Numbered from the stretch's first letter, positions 1 to 9,754 are shown. The stretch is DNA of 64,000 nt from Flavipsychrobacter sp. (GCA_017849575.1 JAFIGV010000025.1:60419-124418); one strand, 5' to 3'. Made by a program: numbers and translations. The notes: generated by a model from the sequence alone, not told the origin.

Positions 1-1
1 A

Positions 2-991
2 CCTCATGGAAAACTAAGAATTGAAGGTTGCAGACAAAATAATCTGAAAGACTTGTCTGTTGATTTTCCGTTGAACTTATTGTGTGTGGTAACGGGTGTA
101 AGTGGTAGCGGAAAAACAACACTGGTAAAGCAGACCCTTTATCCGGCACTGCAAAAACACTATGGAGAAAATGCAGAACGACCGGGCCTGCACAGCTATC
201 TCGGAGGCGACCTTGACCGGATTGGTCATGTGGAACTTGTAGATCAGAATCCAATAGGAAAATCGTCGCGCAGCAACCCGGTGACCTATGTAAAAGCCTG
301 GGACGAGATCAGAAAACTTTTTGCCCGCCAGCCCTTATCGAAAATGCGCGGCTTTGCAGAAAAACACTTTTCCTTCAACACGGATGGGGGCCGCTGCGAC
401 ACCTGCAAGGGCGAAGGTGAGGTAATTGTTGAAATGCAGTTTCTCGCAGATGTGCATCTGCTTTGCGAAAGTTGTAAGGGACGTCGTTTTAAAGATGAGA
501 TACTGGAGGTAACCTATCGTGGTAAAAATGTCTTTGAGGTGCTCGACATGGGTGTAGATGATGCGATTGCATTTTTTAGCGAAGAAAAAAAAATAGGGCG
601 TGCGCTGCAACCCCTTAGCGATGTGGGCCTTGGCTATGTAAAGCTCGGTCAGAGTAGCGATACCCTAAGTGGTGGCGAAGCGCAGCGTGTAAAGCTGGCT
701 TCCTTTCTTGGGCGGGGCAGCATGAAAGAAAAGGTGTTGTTCATCTTTGACGAACCCACCACAGGCCTGCATATGCACGACATAAAAAAACTTCTGGGGT
801 CTTTTGATGCGTTGATCGAACAGGGACACAGCGTGCTCGTTATTGAACACAATACAGATGTAATCAAGTCTGCTGATTGGGTGATCGACCTCGGTCCTGA
901 AGGCGGCAATGGCGGTGGATACCTTTTGTACGAGGGACAGCCGGAGGGCCTCCCGGCGGTTGCCGAAAGTTACACTGCACGCTATCTCTAA
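2..991 (+). CDS. uvrA: Excinuclease ABC subunit A, C-terminal part (cut by window edge)
   Basis: UvrA is the damage-recognising ABC ATPase of nucleotide excision repair and acts with UvrB and UvrC in the cytoplasm. The reading frame is open to the first base, so about 330 C-terminal residues are present and the first ATPase half lies outside. Visible are the second Walker A (GVSGSGKTTL), a zinc-finger CxxC pair (CDTCKGEG, then CESCKGRR), the DQNPIGKSSRSNP stretch typical of UvrA, the ABC signature LSGGEAQRVKLA, Walker B (LFIFDEPTTGLH) and the switch His (VIEHN). An internal TTG at 53 is not the start, because homology continues upstream of it. The gene converges on the protease at 1004 with 12 bp between stops. 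Bacteroidota often carry more than one UvrA paralogue, and the fragment does not tell which this is. Confidence 0.95.
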   Translation, partial: PHGKLRIEGCRQNNLKDLSVDFPLNLLCVVTGVSGSGKTTLVKQTLYPALQKHYGENAERPGLHSYLGGDLDRIGHVELVDQNPIGKSSRSNPVTYVKAWDEIRKLFARQPLSKMRGFAEKHFSFNTDGGRCDTCKGEGEVIVEMQFLADVHLLCESCKGRRFKDEILEVTYRGKNVFEVLDMGVDDAIAFFSEEKKIGRALQPLSDVGLGYVKLGQSSDTLSGGEAQRVKLASFLGRGSMKEKVLFIFDEPTTGLHMHDIKKLLGSFDALIEQGHSVLVIEHNTDVIKSADWVIDLGPEGGNGGGYLLYEGQPEGLPAVAESYTARYL

Positions 992-1003
992 AATAGTGCG
1001 GTC

Positions 1004-3244
1004 TTAGTTGAGCGTAACCGGTCGCACAATACGATCGCCCGTGCGCACATCCGTAACCCGGAGATAATAAACGCCTCGCGCCCAGGTTACCACTGGAATA
1101 TCCTGCTTGCGCCGGATGCTGTTTTTGTAAACACATTGCCCTACCGCATTGAGTGCCTCAAGTTGGAGCTCCTGGTCGGAGCTGGTCATCACATGCAGCA
1201 TATTCGTGGCCGGTACCGGAAATACCCTTAACCCGTTTTGCCAGGCAACGTTCGAAATTCCAGTATTGTGCGTGATGATAAAGTCTCCGTCGTTGATGTT
1301 AAAAAACACATTTCCTCGCGACATTACTTTCACCCTGGCTGTAGAAACCGTTGTTGGAATATTGGGGATCAAAACGGTATCGACACCATCGTTAAGCGTG
1401 TTGGTGTCCAGCACATAAGGATAGGTGTAGCCTCCGTCTATAGACAGGAGGATATCCACATTCGTGCAATTTACCGGAGCAATGTCAGTGCCGGCTACAT
1501 CCCAGGTCACTACCTCTTGTGTACTACCCAGCCAGTTGGCCGCAGCGAGCGGGCTTGTTACCGCAAAGGGTCCATTGCCCGTTACGTCCAGATGGATGGT
1601 ATCATTTGGAAAGTTGAAACTTCCATAGCCGTTGAAAATATCGCGTACGGTTAACTTGAAGCTAAGGAACCGAGCCACATCGGGGAGTTTTTCTCCCTTG
1701 TAAGAAGTATATCCGGCAAGTAAGGTATCCAGTCTCGGAAACACGCGCAAGCCTGTTGCCGCCGGACTATAAGAGCGAAAGATCGGCCCTTTGGTACTTG
1801 CTGCATTCCACGAAGTGCGGTAGTCACCCCGGTTCCACTGTTCCCAGCAATAACTGAGCGTATCGTGATCCGTATCGGTTACTGCCGGAGCTGAAAGCTC
1901 AAATGGTGTGAGCATAGGTATTGTGTAGCTGGCCGTAAACGAAGGCAGTGCCGGCGGGGTGTTGTTGAGTGTTGAGGTGGAAGCACAGGTGGCACCATTT
2001 GCTGACACCAGAAAACTATTGATTTGTTCCAGACTGCGGGCATGAAAGTAAGGGTCGCTATGCGGTTGAAGATTGTCTATAGCGCCACAGATGCCGGCGT
2101 ACGCCATAATGGTGGTACCCGCGCCCGGCTCATAAGCAGAACTACTGCTACCGTTTCCGTTACAACTTCCTGTGTTCGCATTAAAGGTATGCTGGCCACC
2201 AAACTGATGACCCATTTCATGGGCTACGTAGTCAATATCGAAGGCATCCCCTACAGGATTAGACTGACCGGTAACTCCGCGTGCTTTCTGATTCGATGAA
2301 CAAACGGATTGCAACATGGCTACACCCCCTCCGCCGGTGCTGAAGACATGCCCCATATCGTAATTGGCAGTCCCGATGCGCGGATCAACAACCCCCTGAA
2401 TTTCGTTGAGCAACGTACTTCCACTGTTGTTATTGCTAAAAGGATCGGTAGTGCCATCCAAAAATATCAGTGTGTCGTTATTGGCAATGAGGTTCATATG
2501 TACCGCTACTTCGCGTTCATACACGCCATTCACCCTGTTCATTGTAGTGACCATCTTGCTCAATACACCCGCTTTAGTGGGGTTAACGCCGGCCACGGCA
2601 ACTGCATACTCGCCTGTACACGCCAATGCCAGCCGGAAGGTACGCAATACCGTTCCGCTGGTACGTAGCTGAACGGCTCCTTGCTCTGCCAATTCAGTCA
2701 CTAAGGTGGGGTCGTCGTTTACTTCGCAATGCATGAATGAGCCCACAGAACGCGAATAATCCCTTTTGTAGTAGGCGGAATAAAAACCGTCGTTGAGGTT
2801 ACTGTAAGGATCGATGAAATAAACTCCGGCATCGTCAAACACCATGGCATGAAAACCAAATTCCGTATAGTCGAGCTTTACCGTCACCCCCTTTTTTCCT
2901 GCCTGATAACCAGAAAATGTTTTGATCTGCGGATATTTCTCAGCCAGTCCGGGCTCCATCATCGACTCTTCCCATAGAAAGAAATCACGGCTGCTGCCTT
3001 CCGGCGTGGGCAGAGAAACCCGCTGGGCCAAAGCTCTGTCTTTCGGTAGGGAAAATAGAAGTGTCTGCAACACGAGCTCATCGGCATAGAAAATCGCTTC
3101 GCGCTGGGGAACGATCGTCCTTGTGCCCTTCGTAGGCACCACGGTATGATCCCAACGATCCCAGCGAAGCTCGCCTGCAAAAGGTTGTGCATAACAGAAA
3201 CCCGTTGTAAATAGAAGGAAAATAGCTGTAATAAACTTCTTCAT
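1004..3244 (-). CDS. Secreted reprolysin-like (M12B-type) zinc metalloprotease with T9SS type A sorting domain
   Basis: Predicted secreted protein of 746 aa. It starts with a signal peptide (MKKFITAIFLLFTTGFCYAQ). The zinc-binding motif HEMGHQFGGQH sits at residues 342-352, with the HExxHxxGxxH spacing of metzincins and the wider layout of the bacterial reprolysin-like family. The region after about residue 430 looks like beta-sandwich modules. The last ~80 residues (VFPVPATNMLHV onward, ending in a basic patch and VTLN) match the type A sorting domain recognised by the type IX secretion system. It is probably cleaved and released or anchored at the cell surface as a degradative enzyme. The substrate cannot be read from the sequence. 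It is transcribed alone, with copA 160 bp upstream on the same strand. Confidence 0.9.
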   Translation of the reverse strand: MKKFITAIFLLFTTGFCYAQPFAGELRWDRWDHTVVPTKGTRTIVPQREAIFYADELVLQTLLFSLPKDRALAQRVSLPTPEGSSRDFFLWEESMMEPGLAEKYPQIKTFSGYQAGKKGVTVKLDYTEFGFHAMVFDDAGVYFIDPYSNLNDGFYSAYYKRDYSRSVGSFMHCEVNDDPTLVTELAEQGAVQLRTSGTVLRTFRLALACTGEYAVAVAGVNPTKAGVLSKMVTTMNRVNGVYEREVAVHMNLIANNDTLIFLDGTTDPFSNNNSGSTLLNEIQGVVDPRIGTANYDMGHVFSTGGGGVAMLQSVCSSNQKARGVTGQSNPVGDAFDIDYVAHEMGHQFGGQHTFNANTGSCNGNGSSSSAYEPGAGTTIMAYAGICGAIDNLQPHSDPYFHARSLEQINSFLVSANGATCASTSTLNNTPPALPSFTASYTIPMLTPFELSAPAVTDTDHDTLSYCWEQWNRGDYRTSWNAASTKGPIFRSYSPAATGLRVFPRLDTLLAGYTSYKGEKLPDVARFLSFKLTVRDIFNGYGSFNFPNDTIHLDVTGNGPFAVTSPLAAANWLGSTQEVVTWDVAGTDIAPVNCTNVDILLSIDGGYTYPYVLDTNTLNDGVDTVLIPNIPTTVSTARVKVMSRGNVFFNINDGDFIITHNTGISNVAWQNGLRVFPVPATNMLHVMTSSDQELQLEALNAVGQCVYKNSIRRKQDIPVVTWARGVYYLRVTDVRTGDRIVRPVTLN

Positions 3245-3406
3245 TGAATATGCTCTTTGGAGTGGGATAATGTATGCAATTCCTTTGCACCGGCATCGAT
3301 ACCCGGTGGCGTTGAAAATGCAGTCATTATCAGCCCTGTAAGTTAAAGAATTTCGACGAAGAATAATTTAACTCATCCGACGAAAGGCCTCTTTCCTTCG
3401 ACCAAG

Positions 3407-5548
3407 TCAATCGTGGTCAATATTACGAATCCCCAACCGCAGAGAGTTGATAATGAGCACCACATCGCTCAACGCCATTAGCCCGGCCCCCCAGGTAGGC
3501 GTAAGCAAACCCACGGCCGCAACGGGGATGGCTATGACATTGTAAAAGAATGCCCAAAATAGATTTTGCTTGATGGTCTGTTCCGTATATCGGCCCAAAC
3601 GTATAGCTTTCGGCAAGGTGGAAAGCTGGTTGTTGGAAAGAATGATGGTAGCCGACTGAATGGCGATCTGGGTGGATTCGCTGAGAGAAATGCCCACGGT
3701 GGCACGTGCCAGTGCCGGCGCATCATTAATGCCATCCCCCACCATTGCAGTAGGCCCATTTTGCATCAGTGCATCAAGCATCTTATTCTTCTGCTCCGGC
3801 GACTGCTCGGCATGCACCTCCGCTATTCCCAACATTGCAGCGATCCGCTCACATTTTTCGGCTTTGTCGCCACTGAGCAAAACGGTGCGAAAGCCCATTG
3901 TGTTCAACTCTGCAACCGTGCGGGCAGCATCAGTCCGCAGTTCGTCGCTGATACGAATTGCTCCGCGGTAACGGGAACCTTCGTACAAATAGAGATCATA
4001 GCCGCGGTCAAATTCCGCATCATGATGCAGCCATTTTTCGGACCCCACCCTCCATACCACATCTGTTTCCGTAATGGCCTCCATCCCCTTTCCCTTTACT
4101 TCTTTTACCTCTTTGAATGAAATATCGGATGGGGCACCCCATTGCGCGGTAACGGAGCGGGCTATAGGATGTGATGAATGCATTTCTATGGCGGCCACTA
4201 CATTTTTAAACGCCCGTTCCTCGATTTCATTTGTTTTAAATTCCTGTATAGACAGCTTGCCGGTGGTCAGTGTCCCTGTCTTATCAAAAACGATATTTTT
4301 TATTTTTTTCAGATTTTCAAGTGTATCTCCTCCCTTTATCAGTATCCCGCTTCTTGCCGAACGGCCCAGTCCCACAGCAACAGCGGCCGGCGTGGCAAGT
4401 CCCATAGCACAAGGACACGCAATGACCATTACGGCAATACTACGCATCATGGCTGCCGCAAAGGGAAGTCCTACTACCCAGTGATTGATCACCAAGGTGA
4501 GCAATGCTATTGCTAATACAGTTGGCACAAATACCGCACTGATTTTATCAGCAAGCTTTTGAAGCGGAGGCTTGGTGCCCTGCGCTTCACGTACCATCTT
4601 TATGATGTTCGAAAGCACAGAAGCATTGCCCACGGCGGTAGCGCGCACTTTAATATTGCCGTCCACTACAAGAGTGCCCCCCACTACAGCATCACCTATA
4701 CTGCGTGCAGCAGGCATGCTCTCGCCGGTGATCATGTGTTCATCGACCTGAGCGGAGCCATAGACAACCTCCCCATCCACCGGAATCGTATCTCCATTGT
4801 TTACAAGAACCAGGTCATCTTTTCTTACATATTTACTCTCCACCGTCATCACCGACTCCTTACCCAGGCTGTCGGTCATGATAAGCGCAGCTTGCTGGGG
4901 CTGAAGTTTGAGCAGAGCATCTATCGCCACAGTAGTTGACTTAACCGTGCGGTGTTCCAGCCAGTTGCCGGTCATGACCAAAGTAATGATGGAAGCGGCC
5001 GTTTCGAAAAAAAGATACTGATGTGCCTGTTCCGTATATGCCAGCAAACCGATAAGCGAGTAAATATATGCGGCAGATGCGCCCAGAATAATCAATACAT
5101 CCATGTTGGGGATGCCATGCCGGAGCGAACGCCAGGCGCTGGGCAGAAAAACATAACATCCAATAAGGTAAACGGGTGTGGAGAGACTCCATTGCACCCA
5201 GGGATTGTGGAGCAACGGCCAGGCGACAAACATATGCAGCAATAGTGGCAGCGTCAGTGCAATACTGATCATCCAGAGCAGCGAATCCTTCTCTATGCCC
5301 GGGGCTGGTGCCTGCGCTGCGGCAGTACCTGCATCCTCCTCACGCACCACCTTGTATCCCAGCTCATCAATAGCATCAAATATTTTCCCTTCTTCAGTGC
5401 CCCCCACAATGGTGAAACTAACCGCTCCGGAGGCGGCATTTGCAGAGATATTCTTCATGCCCTTTTTCTCGAGCAGGCGGGATATCGTTAAGGCACAATT
5501 ACCGCAGGTCATTCCCTCAACCACCGTAGAAACCGTCTTTTCCATCAT
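3407..5548 (-). CDS. copA: Copper-translocating P1B-type ATPase
   Basis: Inner-membrane ATPase of 713 aa that exports Cu(I). In order: one N-terminal heavy-metal-associated domain (GMTCGNC, Cys15 and Cys18), several membrane helices, the actuator motif TGES, the intramembrane CPC motif (IACPCAMG) that defines Cu/Ag pumps, the phosphorylation loop DKTGT, the P1B-specific HP dipeptide (SSHPIA) and the hinge GDGINDAP. The start is placed at the double ATG ending at 5548. The frame can be extended 17 codons upstream, but that part has no homology to the family and would cross the tsaE promoter. It is divergent from tsaE, with 30 bp between start codons. No copper chaperone or CueR-type regulator is adjacent. 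Confidence 0.95.
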   Translation of the reverse strand: MMEKTVSTVVEGMTCGNCALTISRLLEKKGMKNISANAASGAVSFTIVGGTEEGKIFDAIDELGYKVVREEDAGTAAAQAPAPGIEKDSLLWMISIALTLPLLLHMFVAWPLLHNPWVQWSLSTPVYLIGCYVFLPSAWRSLRHGIPNMDVLIILGASAAYIYSLIGLLAYTEQAHQYLFFETAASIITLVMTGNWLEHRTVKSTTVAIDALLKLQPQQAALIMTDSLGKESVMTVESKYVRKDDLVLVNNGDTIPVDGEVVYGSAQVDEHMITGESMPAARSIGDAVVGGTLVVDGNIKVRATAVGNASVLSNIIKMVREAQGTKPPLQKLADKISAVFVPTVLAIALLTLVINHWVVGLPFAAAMMRSIAVMVIACPCAMGLATPAAVAVGLGRSARSGILIKGGDTLENLKKIKNIVFDKTGTLTTGKLSIQEFKTNEIEERAFKNVVAAIEMHSSHPIARSVTAQWGAPSDISFKEVKEVKGKGMEAITETDVVWRVGSEKWLHHDAEFDRGYDLYLYEGSRYRGAIRISDELRTDAARTVAELNTMGFRTVLLSGDKAEKCERIAAMLGIAEVHAEQSPEQKNKMLDALMQNGPTAMVGDGINDAPALARATVGISLSESTQIAIQSATIILSNNQLSTLPKAIRLGRYTEQTIKQNLFWAFFYNVIAIPVAAVGLLTPTWGAGLMALSDVVLIINSLRLGIRNIDHD

Positions 5549-5562
5549 GCTATAGCTTTCGT

Positions 5563-5570
5563 GTACATTT
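5563..5570 (+). promoter_or_regulatory. Putative -7 box TACATTTG of tsaE
   Basis: Matches the Bacteroidota -7 consensus TAnnTTTG and ends 8 nt before the chosen ATG of tsaE, giving a leaderless or very short-leader transcript. No convincing -33 TTTG was seen at the usual distance. The same box-to-ATG geometry recurs at other genes in this window, which supports it. Confidence 0.5.
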
Positions 5571-5578
5571 GCGCCTGT

Positions 5579-6025
5579 ATGGCTGAGACATCGCTGCAAA
5601 TTTCCTACAGTTTAGCAACAATAGAAAATGAGATGCATCACTTCTGGCAATATGTTCATCAATGCCGGGTGCTGGCCTTCAGTGGAGCCATGGCAGCGGG
5701 AAAAACTACTTTTATTCACAGGCTTTGTCAATATCTGGGCGTGCAGGATGCGGTAAGCAGCCCAACCTTTGCGCTGATCAATGAATATCATTTTCAGGAC
5801 AAGGGTGCCGATCGAAAAATATACCATATGGACTGGTATCGCCTTCGCGATGCTGAAGAAGCGGTACAGGCGGGTATGGAAGACGCGCTGCATGACCGTG
5901 ATGCCTATTGCTTTGTAGAATGGCCTGAAAAGGCAGAACAACTTTTGCCTTTTCCGCACATGTGGATACATATCGAAGCGACGGGTGCCCATGAGCGCAC
6001 GATGACCTTAATACTAAAAGGTTAA
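5579..6025 (+). CDS. tsaE: tRNA threonylcarbamoyladenosine biosynthesis ATPase TsaE
   Basis: Small cytoplasmic P-loop ATPase (148 aa) that supports TsaB/TsaD in making t6A at position 37 of ANN-decoding tRNAs. The Walker A motif GAMAAGKT lies at residues 36-43. SSPTFALINEY follows, and MDWYRL then WPEK are characteristic of the family. The length is normal. ATG 5579 is preferred over the in-frame GTG at 5561 because it gives the standard N-terminus and follows a -7 box. It heads a block continuing into a LysE-type exporter and purF. TsaB and TsaD are not in the window. Confidence 0.93.
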   Translation: MAETSLQISYSLATIENEMHHFWQYVHQCRVLAFSGAMAAGKTTFIHRLCQYLGVQDAVSSPTFALINEYHFQDKGADRKIYHMDWYRLRDAEEAVQAGMEDALHDRDAYCFVEWPEKAEQLLPFPHMWIHIEATGAHERTMTLILKG

Positions 6026-6075
6026 AAGCTGATAGAGATTCTAAGTGCATTCGGCGTAAGTTGCTATATTGCCGC

Positions 6076-6849
6076 ATGCATTTATCCAGTGCAGTAGTCG
6101 GCGGACTTATCCTTGGCTTGTTTATGGCCATATCGGTAGGTCCCACACTTTTTGCTGTGCTACGTTACAGTCTCAATCATAGCTACAAAGCCGGTCTTTC
6201 CTTTGTGCTGGGTGTATCTGTGAGCGATATTCTGTTTGTAACTGTAGCCAATGTTGCTACGCCCTGGCTGCAGTGGCTTCATCAGTTTTCCCGTTCGCTC
6301 TCCTATGGCGCTGCGGTGCTGCTGCTCAGCGTAGGGCTTGTAGGCCTTATCCGTAAGTACAAACCCACCAAGCCTTCCACCACCATTGTGCAGGCCAACG
6401 GGGCGCTTTATTTCAAAATCTGGTTCAGCGGTTTTTTGATCAATACGCTCAATCCTGCTCTTATTTTTCAATGGATAGCCGCTGCTACCGGCCTCGCGAA
6501 GGAAACCGATCTCTACCGTTTCATTTTTTTCGGCACCTGCCTGAGTCTGGTATTGGGTGTAGACGTTCTTAAAGTCATGCTGGCCGACAACATACGCCGG
6601 AAGCTAACCTTGCGTCGTATTATGTACCTGCAGAAGTTTTCGGCTTTTATGATTTTTGCCTTTGGTGTCGGACTGCTGGTCATGGCCATCATGAACATAG
6701 AGCTCAAAACGCCCGGCGCGGGTAAAGCGCCACACCATCAGCAGTCGCAGCGGGCATACAAACGTCAGTTCACCACAAAGCCGTGCATTTTCACAAAACC
6801 TCAGGCGCAGATGCTGAAAAGCTTAGTATCTTTGCCGCCTCATGTCTGA
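6076..6849 (+). CDS. LysE/RhtB-family amino-acid or metabolite exporter
   Basis: Inner-membrane protein of 257 aa with about six hydrophobic helices. The N-terminus (LFMAISVGPTLFAVLRYSL) carries the SxGP signature of the LysE superfamily, followed by GLSFVLGVSVSDI. These transporters export amino acids and similar small molecules. The substrate here is unknown. ATG 6076 is chosen over the in-frame TTG 15 nt upstream. The ~50 residues after the last helix are basic, hydrophilic and unlike the family, and their coding sequence contains the purF -7 box. The stop overlaps the purF start by 8 bp. Confidence 0.85.
   Translation: MHLSSAVVGGLILGLFMAISVGPTLFAVLRYSLNHSYKAGLSFVLGVSVSDILFVTVANVATPWLQWLHQFSRSLSYGAAVLLLSVGLVGLIRKYKPTKPSTTIVQANGALYFKIWFSGFLINTLNPALIFQWIAAATGLAKETDLYRFIFFGTCLSLVLGVDVLKVMLADNIRRKLTLRRIMYLQKFSAFMIFAFGVGLLVMAIMNIELKTPGAGKAPHHQQSQRAYKRQFTTKPCIFTKPQAQMLKSLVSLPPHV
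6827..6834 (+). promoter_or_regulatory. Putative -7 box TATCTTTG of purF
   Basis: Perfect TAnnTTTG match inside the 3' end of the LysE-type gene, 7 nt before the purF ATG in the context TATCTTTGccgcctcATG. This suggests purF has its own promoter with a near-leaderless transcript besides any read-through from tsaE. No clear -33 element was found. Confidence 0.5.
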
Positions 6850-8683
6850 CGCTATACGCCACGAGTGTGGGCTTGCATACATCCGTCTTTTAAAACCCCT
6901 GGCTTATTATCACCGCAAATACGGCACAGCTTTCTACGGCCTCAACAAGTTGTATCTCCTTATGGAGAAACAGCACAACCGTGGACAGGATGGTGCAGGT
7001 ATTGCGACAGTGAAACTCGATATAACTCCGGGCCACCAGTTCATGTACCGGCAGCGGCAAAGTGGTGCAGGCGCCATTTCGCAGATCTTCCAAAACCTCA
7101 ATCAGGAGGTTGCCGAAATGGAGAAGATGTATCCCGACTTCAAGAAGCATCCGGGACTGATGAAGGGGTATATGCGGTTTATGGGAGAAGCCATGCTGGG
7201 CCATTTGCGATATGGCACCCAGGGCCGGAACAACGTTGAGTTCTGTCATCCTTTTTTGAAGACAAACATCAACCCTACCCGAAACCTGTCGATGGCCGGC
7301 AACTTCAACCTCGTTAACACCGACGAACTTTTTGCCATGCTCGGCGCCCACCCTACCACCTCCATACGCGAAAGTGATTTAGGTGCTATGATCGAGATGG
7401 TTCATTACTATCTCGTCATGGCCGACGAAACGGATCCTCAGCACCTGAACCTTGAGGGCGTTCTGAAACAATCTGCTACCCACTTTGACGGAGGATATGT
7501 ATGTGGCGGACTGATCGGTAACGGTGATAGCTTTGTGCTGCGCGATCCGAACGGAATACGTCCCGCCTATTTTTTCAGAAATGATGAAGTTGTAGTGGCC
7601 GCCTCCGAGCGACCCGCTATTATGACCACGTTCAATGTAGGTTTTGAAGACGTGCAGGAACTACAACCAGGCCATGCCCTCATTGTGAAGGCTGATGGCA
7701 GCTTCCACAATCCGGAGATAGTTCCGCAACGGGAAAAGACCTCGTGTAGTTTTGAACGAATCTACTTCTCAAGGGGCAGCGATGCAGAAATATATCGTGA
7801 GCGGATGCAACTGGGACGCAACCTCGCGGATAAGGTGCTCAGAGCGATAGACAATGACCTGAAAAATACGATCGTTTCCTTTATTCCCAACACGGCAGAG
7901 ACTGCGTTTTATGGACTGATTAAAGGCCTGGAAGACTATCTGAACGATACCAAGATTCAAAAAATAACCTCACGGGATCTTTCTGAAGAGGAGATGAAAG
8001 AACTGCTGAGCCGCCGTGTGCGGATTGAAAAAATTGCCATCAAAGACGTGAAGATGCGCACCTTCATTACAGAAGATGCCTCGCGCGATGAAATGGTTCA
8101 ACACGTGTATGATATTACCTATGGCACCGTGCGCAAAGGTGTGGATTCGCTGGTGGTGATTGACGATAGTATTGTACGCGGCACCACACTCCGGCAAAGC
8201 ATTATCAAGATGCTGGACCGGCTGGGGCCCAAAAAAATCATTATTCTTTCGTCGGCACCGCAAATCCGGTACCCGGACTGTTACGGCATCGATATGAGCA
8301 GGATGGGCGACTTTATTGCATTTCAGGCCGCAGTCGCATTGCTCAACGATCGCAACAAACAACACATTCTGGAAGAAACTTACCAGAAATGCCTGCAGGC
8401 GGAAGCGGAGAATAATCTGATGGCAGAAAACTTTGCAAAAGCGATCTATGCACCTTTTTCGCCGGAAGAGATCAGTGAAAAAATAGCACAGATGCTGAGG
8501 CCCGACGGCGTAAGTGCGGAAGTTGAAATCATTTATCAATCGCTTGAAGGACTTTACGATGCCTGTCCTCAAAACAAAGGCGACTGGTACTTCACCGGAA
8601 ACTATCCCACCAGGGGAGGCAACCGGGTAGCCAACCGCGCATTCATGAACTATATGGAGCGCAAGGAAGGCAGGGGTTACTGA
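6842..8683 (+). CDS. purF: Amidophosphoribosyltransferase (long Bacteroidota form)
   Basis: Catalyses the committed step of purine synthesis: PRPP plus glutamine gives phosphoribosylamine. At 613 aa it is longer than the ~470-500 aa E. coli/B. subtilis enzymes, with insertions across the glutaminase half. The presumed nucleophile is Cys9 (HECGLA), so an eight-residue leader would have to be removed. The NRGQDGAG region follows. The PRPP loop VVIDDSIVRGTT is intact near residue 440. The start ATG overlaps the exporter stop and follows a -7 box by 7 nt. Another pathway gene, purD, lies at 35973. Confidence 0.93.
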   Translation: MSDAIRHECGLAYIRLLKPLAYYHRKYGTAFYGLNKLYLLMEKQHNRGQDGAGIATVKLDITPGHQFMYRQRQSGAGAISQIFQNLNQEVAEMEKMYPDFKKHPGLMKGYMRFMGEAMLGHLRYGTQGRNNVEFCHPFLKTNINPTRNLSMAGNFNLVNTDELFAMLGAHPTTSIRESDLGAMIEMVHYYLVMADETDPQHLNLEGVLKQSATHFDGGYVCGGLIGNGDSFVLRDPNGIRPAYFFRNDEVVVAASERPAIMTTFNVGFEDVQELQPGHALIVKADGSFHNPEIVPQREKTSCSFERIYFSRGSDAEIYRERMQLGRNLADKVLRAIDNDLKNTIVSFIPNTAETAFYGLIKGLEDYLNDTKIQKITSRDLSEEEMKELLSRRVRIEKIAIKDVKMRTFITEDASRDEMVQHVYDITYGTVRKGVDSLVVIDDSIVRGTTLRQSIIKMLDRLGPKKIIILSSAPQIRYPDCYGIDMSRMGDFIAFQAAVALLNDRNKQHILEETYQKCLQAEAENNLMAENFAKAIYAPFSPEEISEKIAQMLRPDGVSAEVEIIYQSLEGLYDACPQNKGDWYFTGNYPTRGGNRVANRAFMNYMERKEGRGY

Positions 8684-8848
8684 TTCGGTTTTCATACCCC
8701 TAACGAATGATATCGTTTGTCAGAAATTGATGCATGTGAGCCTCGGATTTATGCGGCGAAAGCATTCAGACAACTTCCGGAAACTGGGAATGATTCTTTC
8801 AGCAAAAACCTGTAATCCGGCTTAACTGAGCACCAAAAAATTTTCTGA

Positions 8849-9748
8849 ATGCTTACGTATCTGATGGCGGCATTAACGATTATTGCGGCAGCACTATCAT
8901 GCTTGGATGCGTACCGCAAAATGAGCGTCAGACCGATAACCCTCATGCGTACTGCAGCAAGCCTGTTTACCGCGCTTTTCGTTTTTCTCTACGGCACCTG
9001 GTTTTACCTTTCGGTTTTTCTGAAGTATGTTTTCGCGGTTGTATATTTTTTGATCTGTGCTGTTGCGTTGCGAAAGAACAAGTCGCCAAGAAATCGAAGG
9101 TTTCACTTTTCTGTTGGGCAGCTTCTCATAATAGGCATCCTCGATATCCTTTACTTCACGGGAACTGTTTGTGAACAGGGGACCGCTTCGCTCAGCTTTC
9201 CTCTGAAGTCGGGCAACTATCTGGTGATGCAGGGCGGCAAAGGATTGCCTACCAATTTCTTTCATTACAGTTATCGGGGAGCCGTGTTCGCGATGGACAT
9301 TACCAAACTCAACCGTTGGGGCAACAGGGCAAACCGTGTGTTCTCTACAAACCTCAACGATTATGCTATCTTCTCAGATACGATATACAGTCCATGTTCG
9401 GGCATCGTACGCAGGGTGCATGATGATAACCCCGACAACAGACCACCTACGCGAAAACGCGGACCCAGCAATACTAATCAGGTGCTGATTGAAGGAGAAA
9501 ATTTTTATGTTTTTCTTGCCCACCTGAAGTTTAAATGTGTTTTTGTAGCAGAAGGACAGCACGTTAAAACAGGCACTCCCTTAGGATTAGTGGGTAATTC
9601 CGGCTTTAGTCTCGAGCCTCATCTTCACATACAAGCGCACCGGAATTCGGGAACGGGGAAAGCCTGGTATCAGGAAGAGCCTCTGCTTATTCTCTTCTCC
9701 GGTAAGAGCTATCGGCTATTTGACCCCATCAGAGCGCAACCCAACTGA
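8849..9748 (+). CDS. Membrane-anchored M23 (LytM-type) metallopeptidase
   Basis: Protein of 299 aa with about four hydrophobic helices in the first ~110 residues, followed by an extracytoplasmic M23 domain. Metal-ligand candidates are the HY and FAMDI region near residues 140-150 and the HLH triplet in SLEPHLHIQAH, preceded by the standard GNSG. M23 enzymes cut peptidoglycan cross-bridges or peptides. Membrane anchoring plus this divergent first motif match a Bacteroidota subfamily of unknown role. The 165 bp before it hold no gene. It converges on the XRE regulator with 6 bp between stops. Confidence 0.85.
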   Translation: MLTYLMAALTIIAAALSCLDAYRKMSVRPITLMRTAASLFTALFVFLYGTWFYLSVFLKYVFAVVYFLICAVALRKNKSPRNRRFHFSVGQLLIIGILDILYFTGTVCEQGTASLSFPLKSGNYLVMQGGKGLPTNFFHYSYRGAVFAMDITKLNRWGNRANRVFSTNLNDYAIFSDTIYSPCSGIVRRVHDDNPDNRPPTRKRGPSNTNQVLIEGENFYVFLAHLKFKCVFVAEGQHVKTGTPLGLVGNSGFSLEPHLHIQAHRNSGTGKAWYQEEPLLILFSGKSYRLFDPIRAQPN

Positions 9749-9754
9749 ACTTAT

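Noticed and set aside
1149..2672. Several plus-strand frames opposite the metalloprotease gene
   Set aside because: They are antisense shadows of a gene with clear signal peptide, zinc motif and sorting domain.
3407..5599. Longer N-terminus of CopA starting at 5599
   Set aside because: The extra 17 residues precede the heavy-metal domain, have no homology and overlap the tsaE promoter and start.
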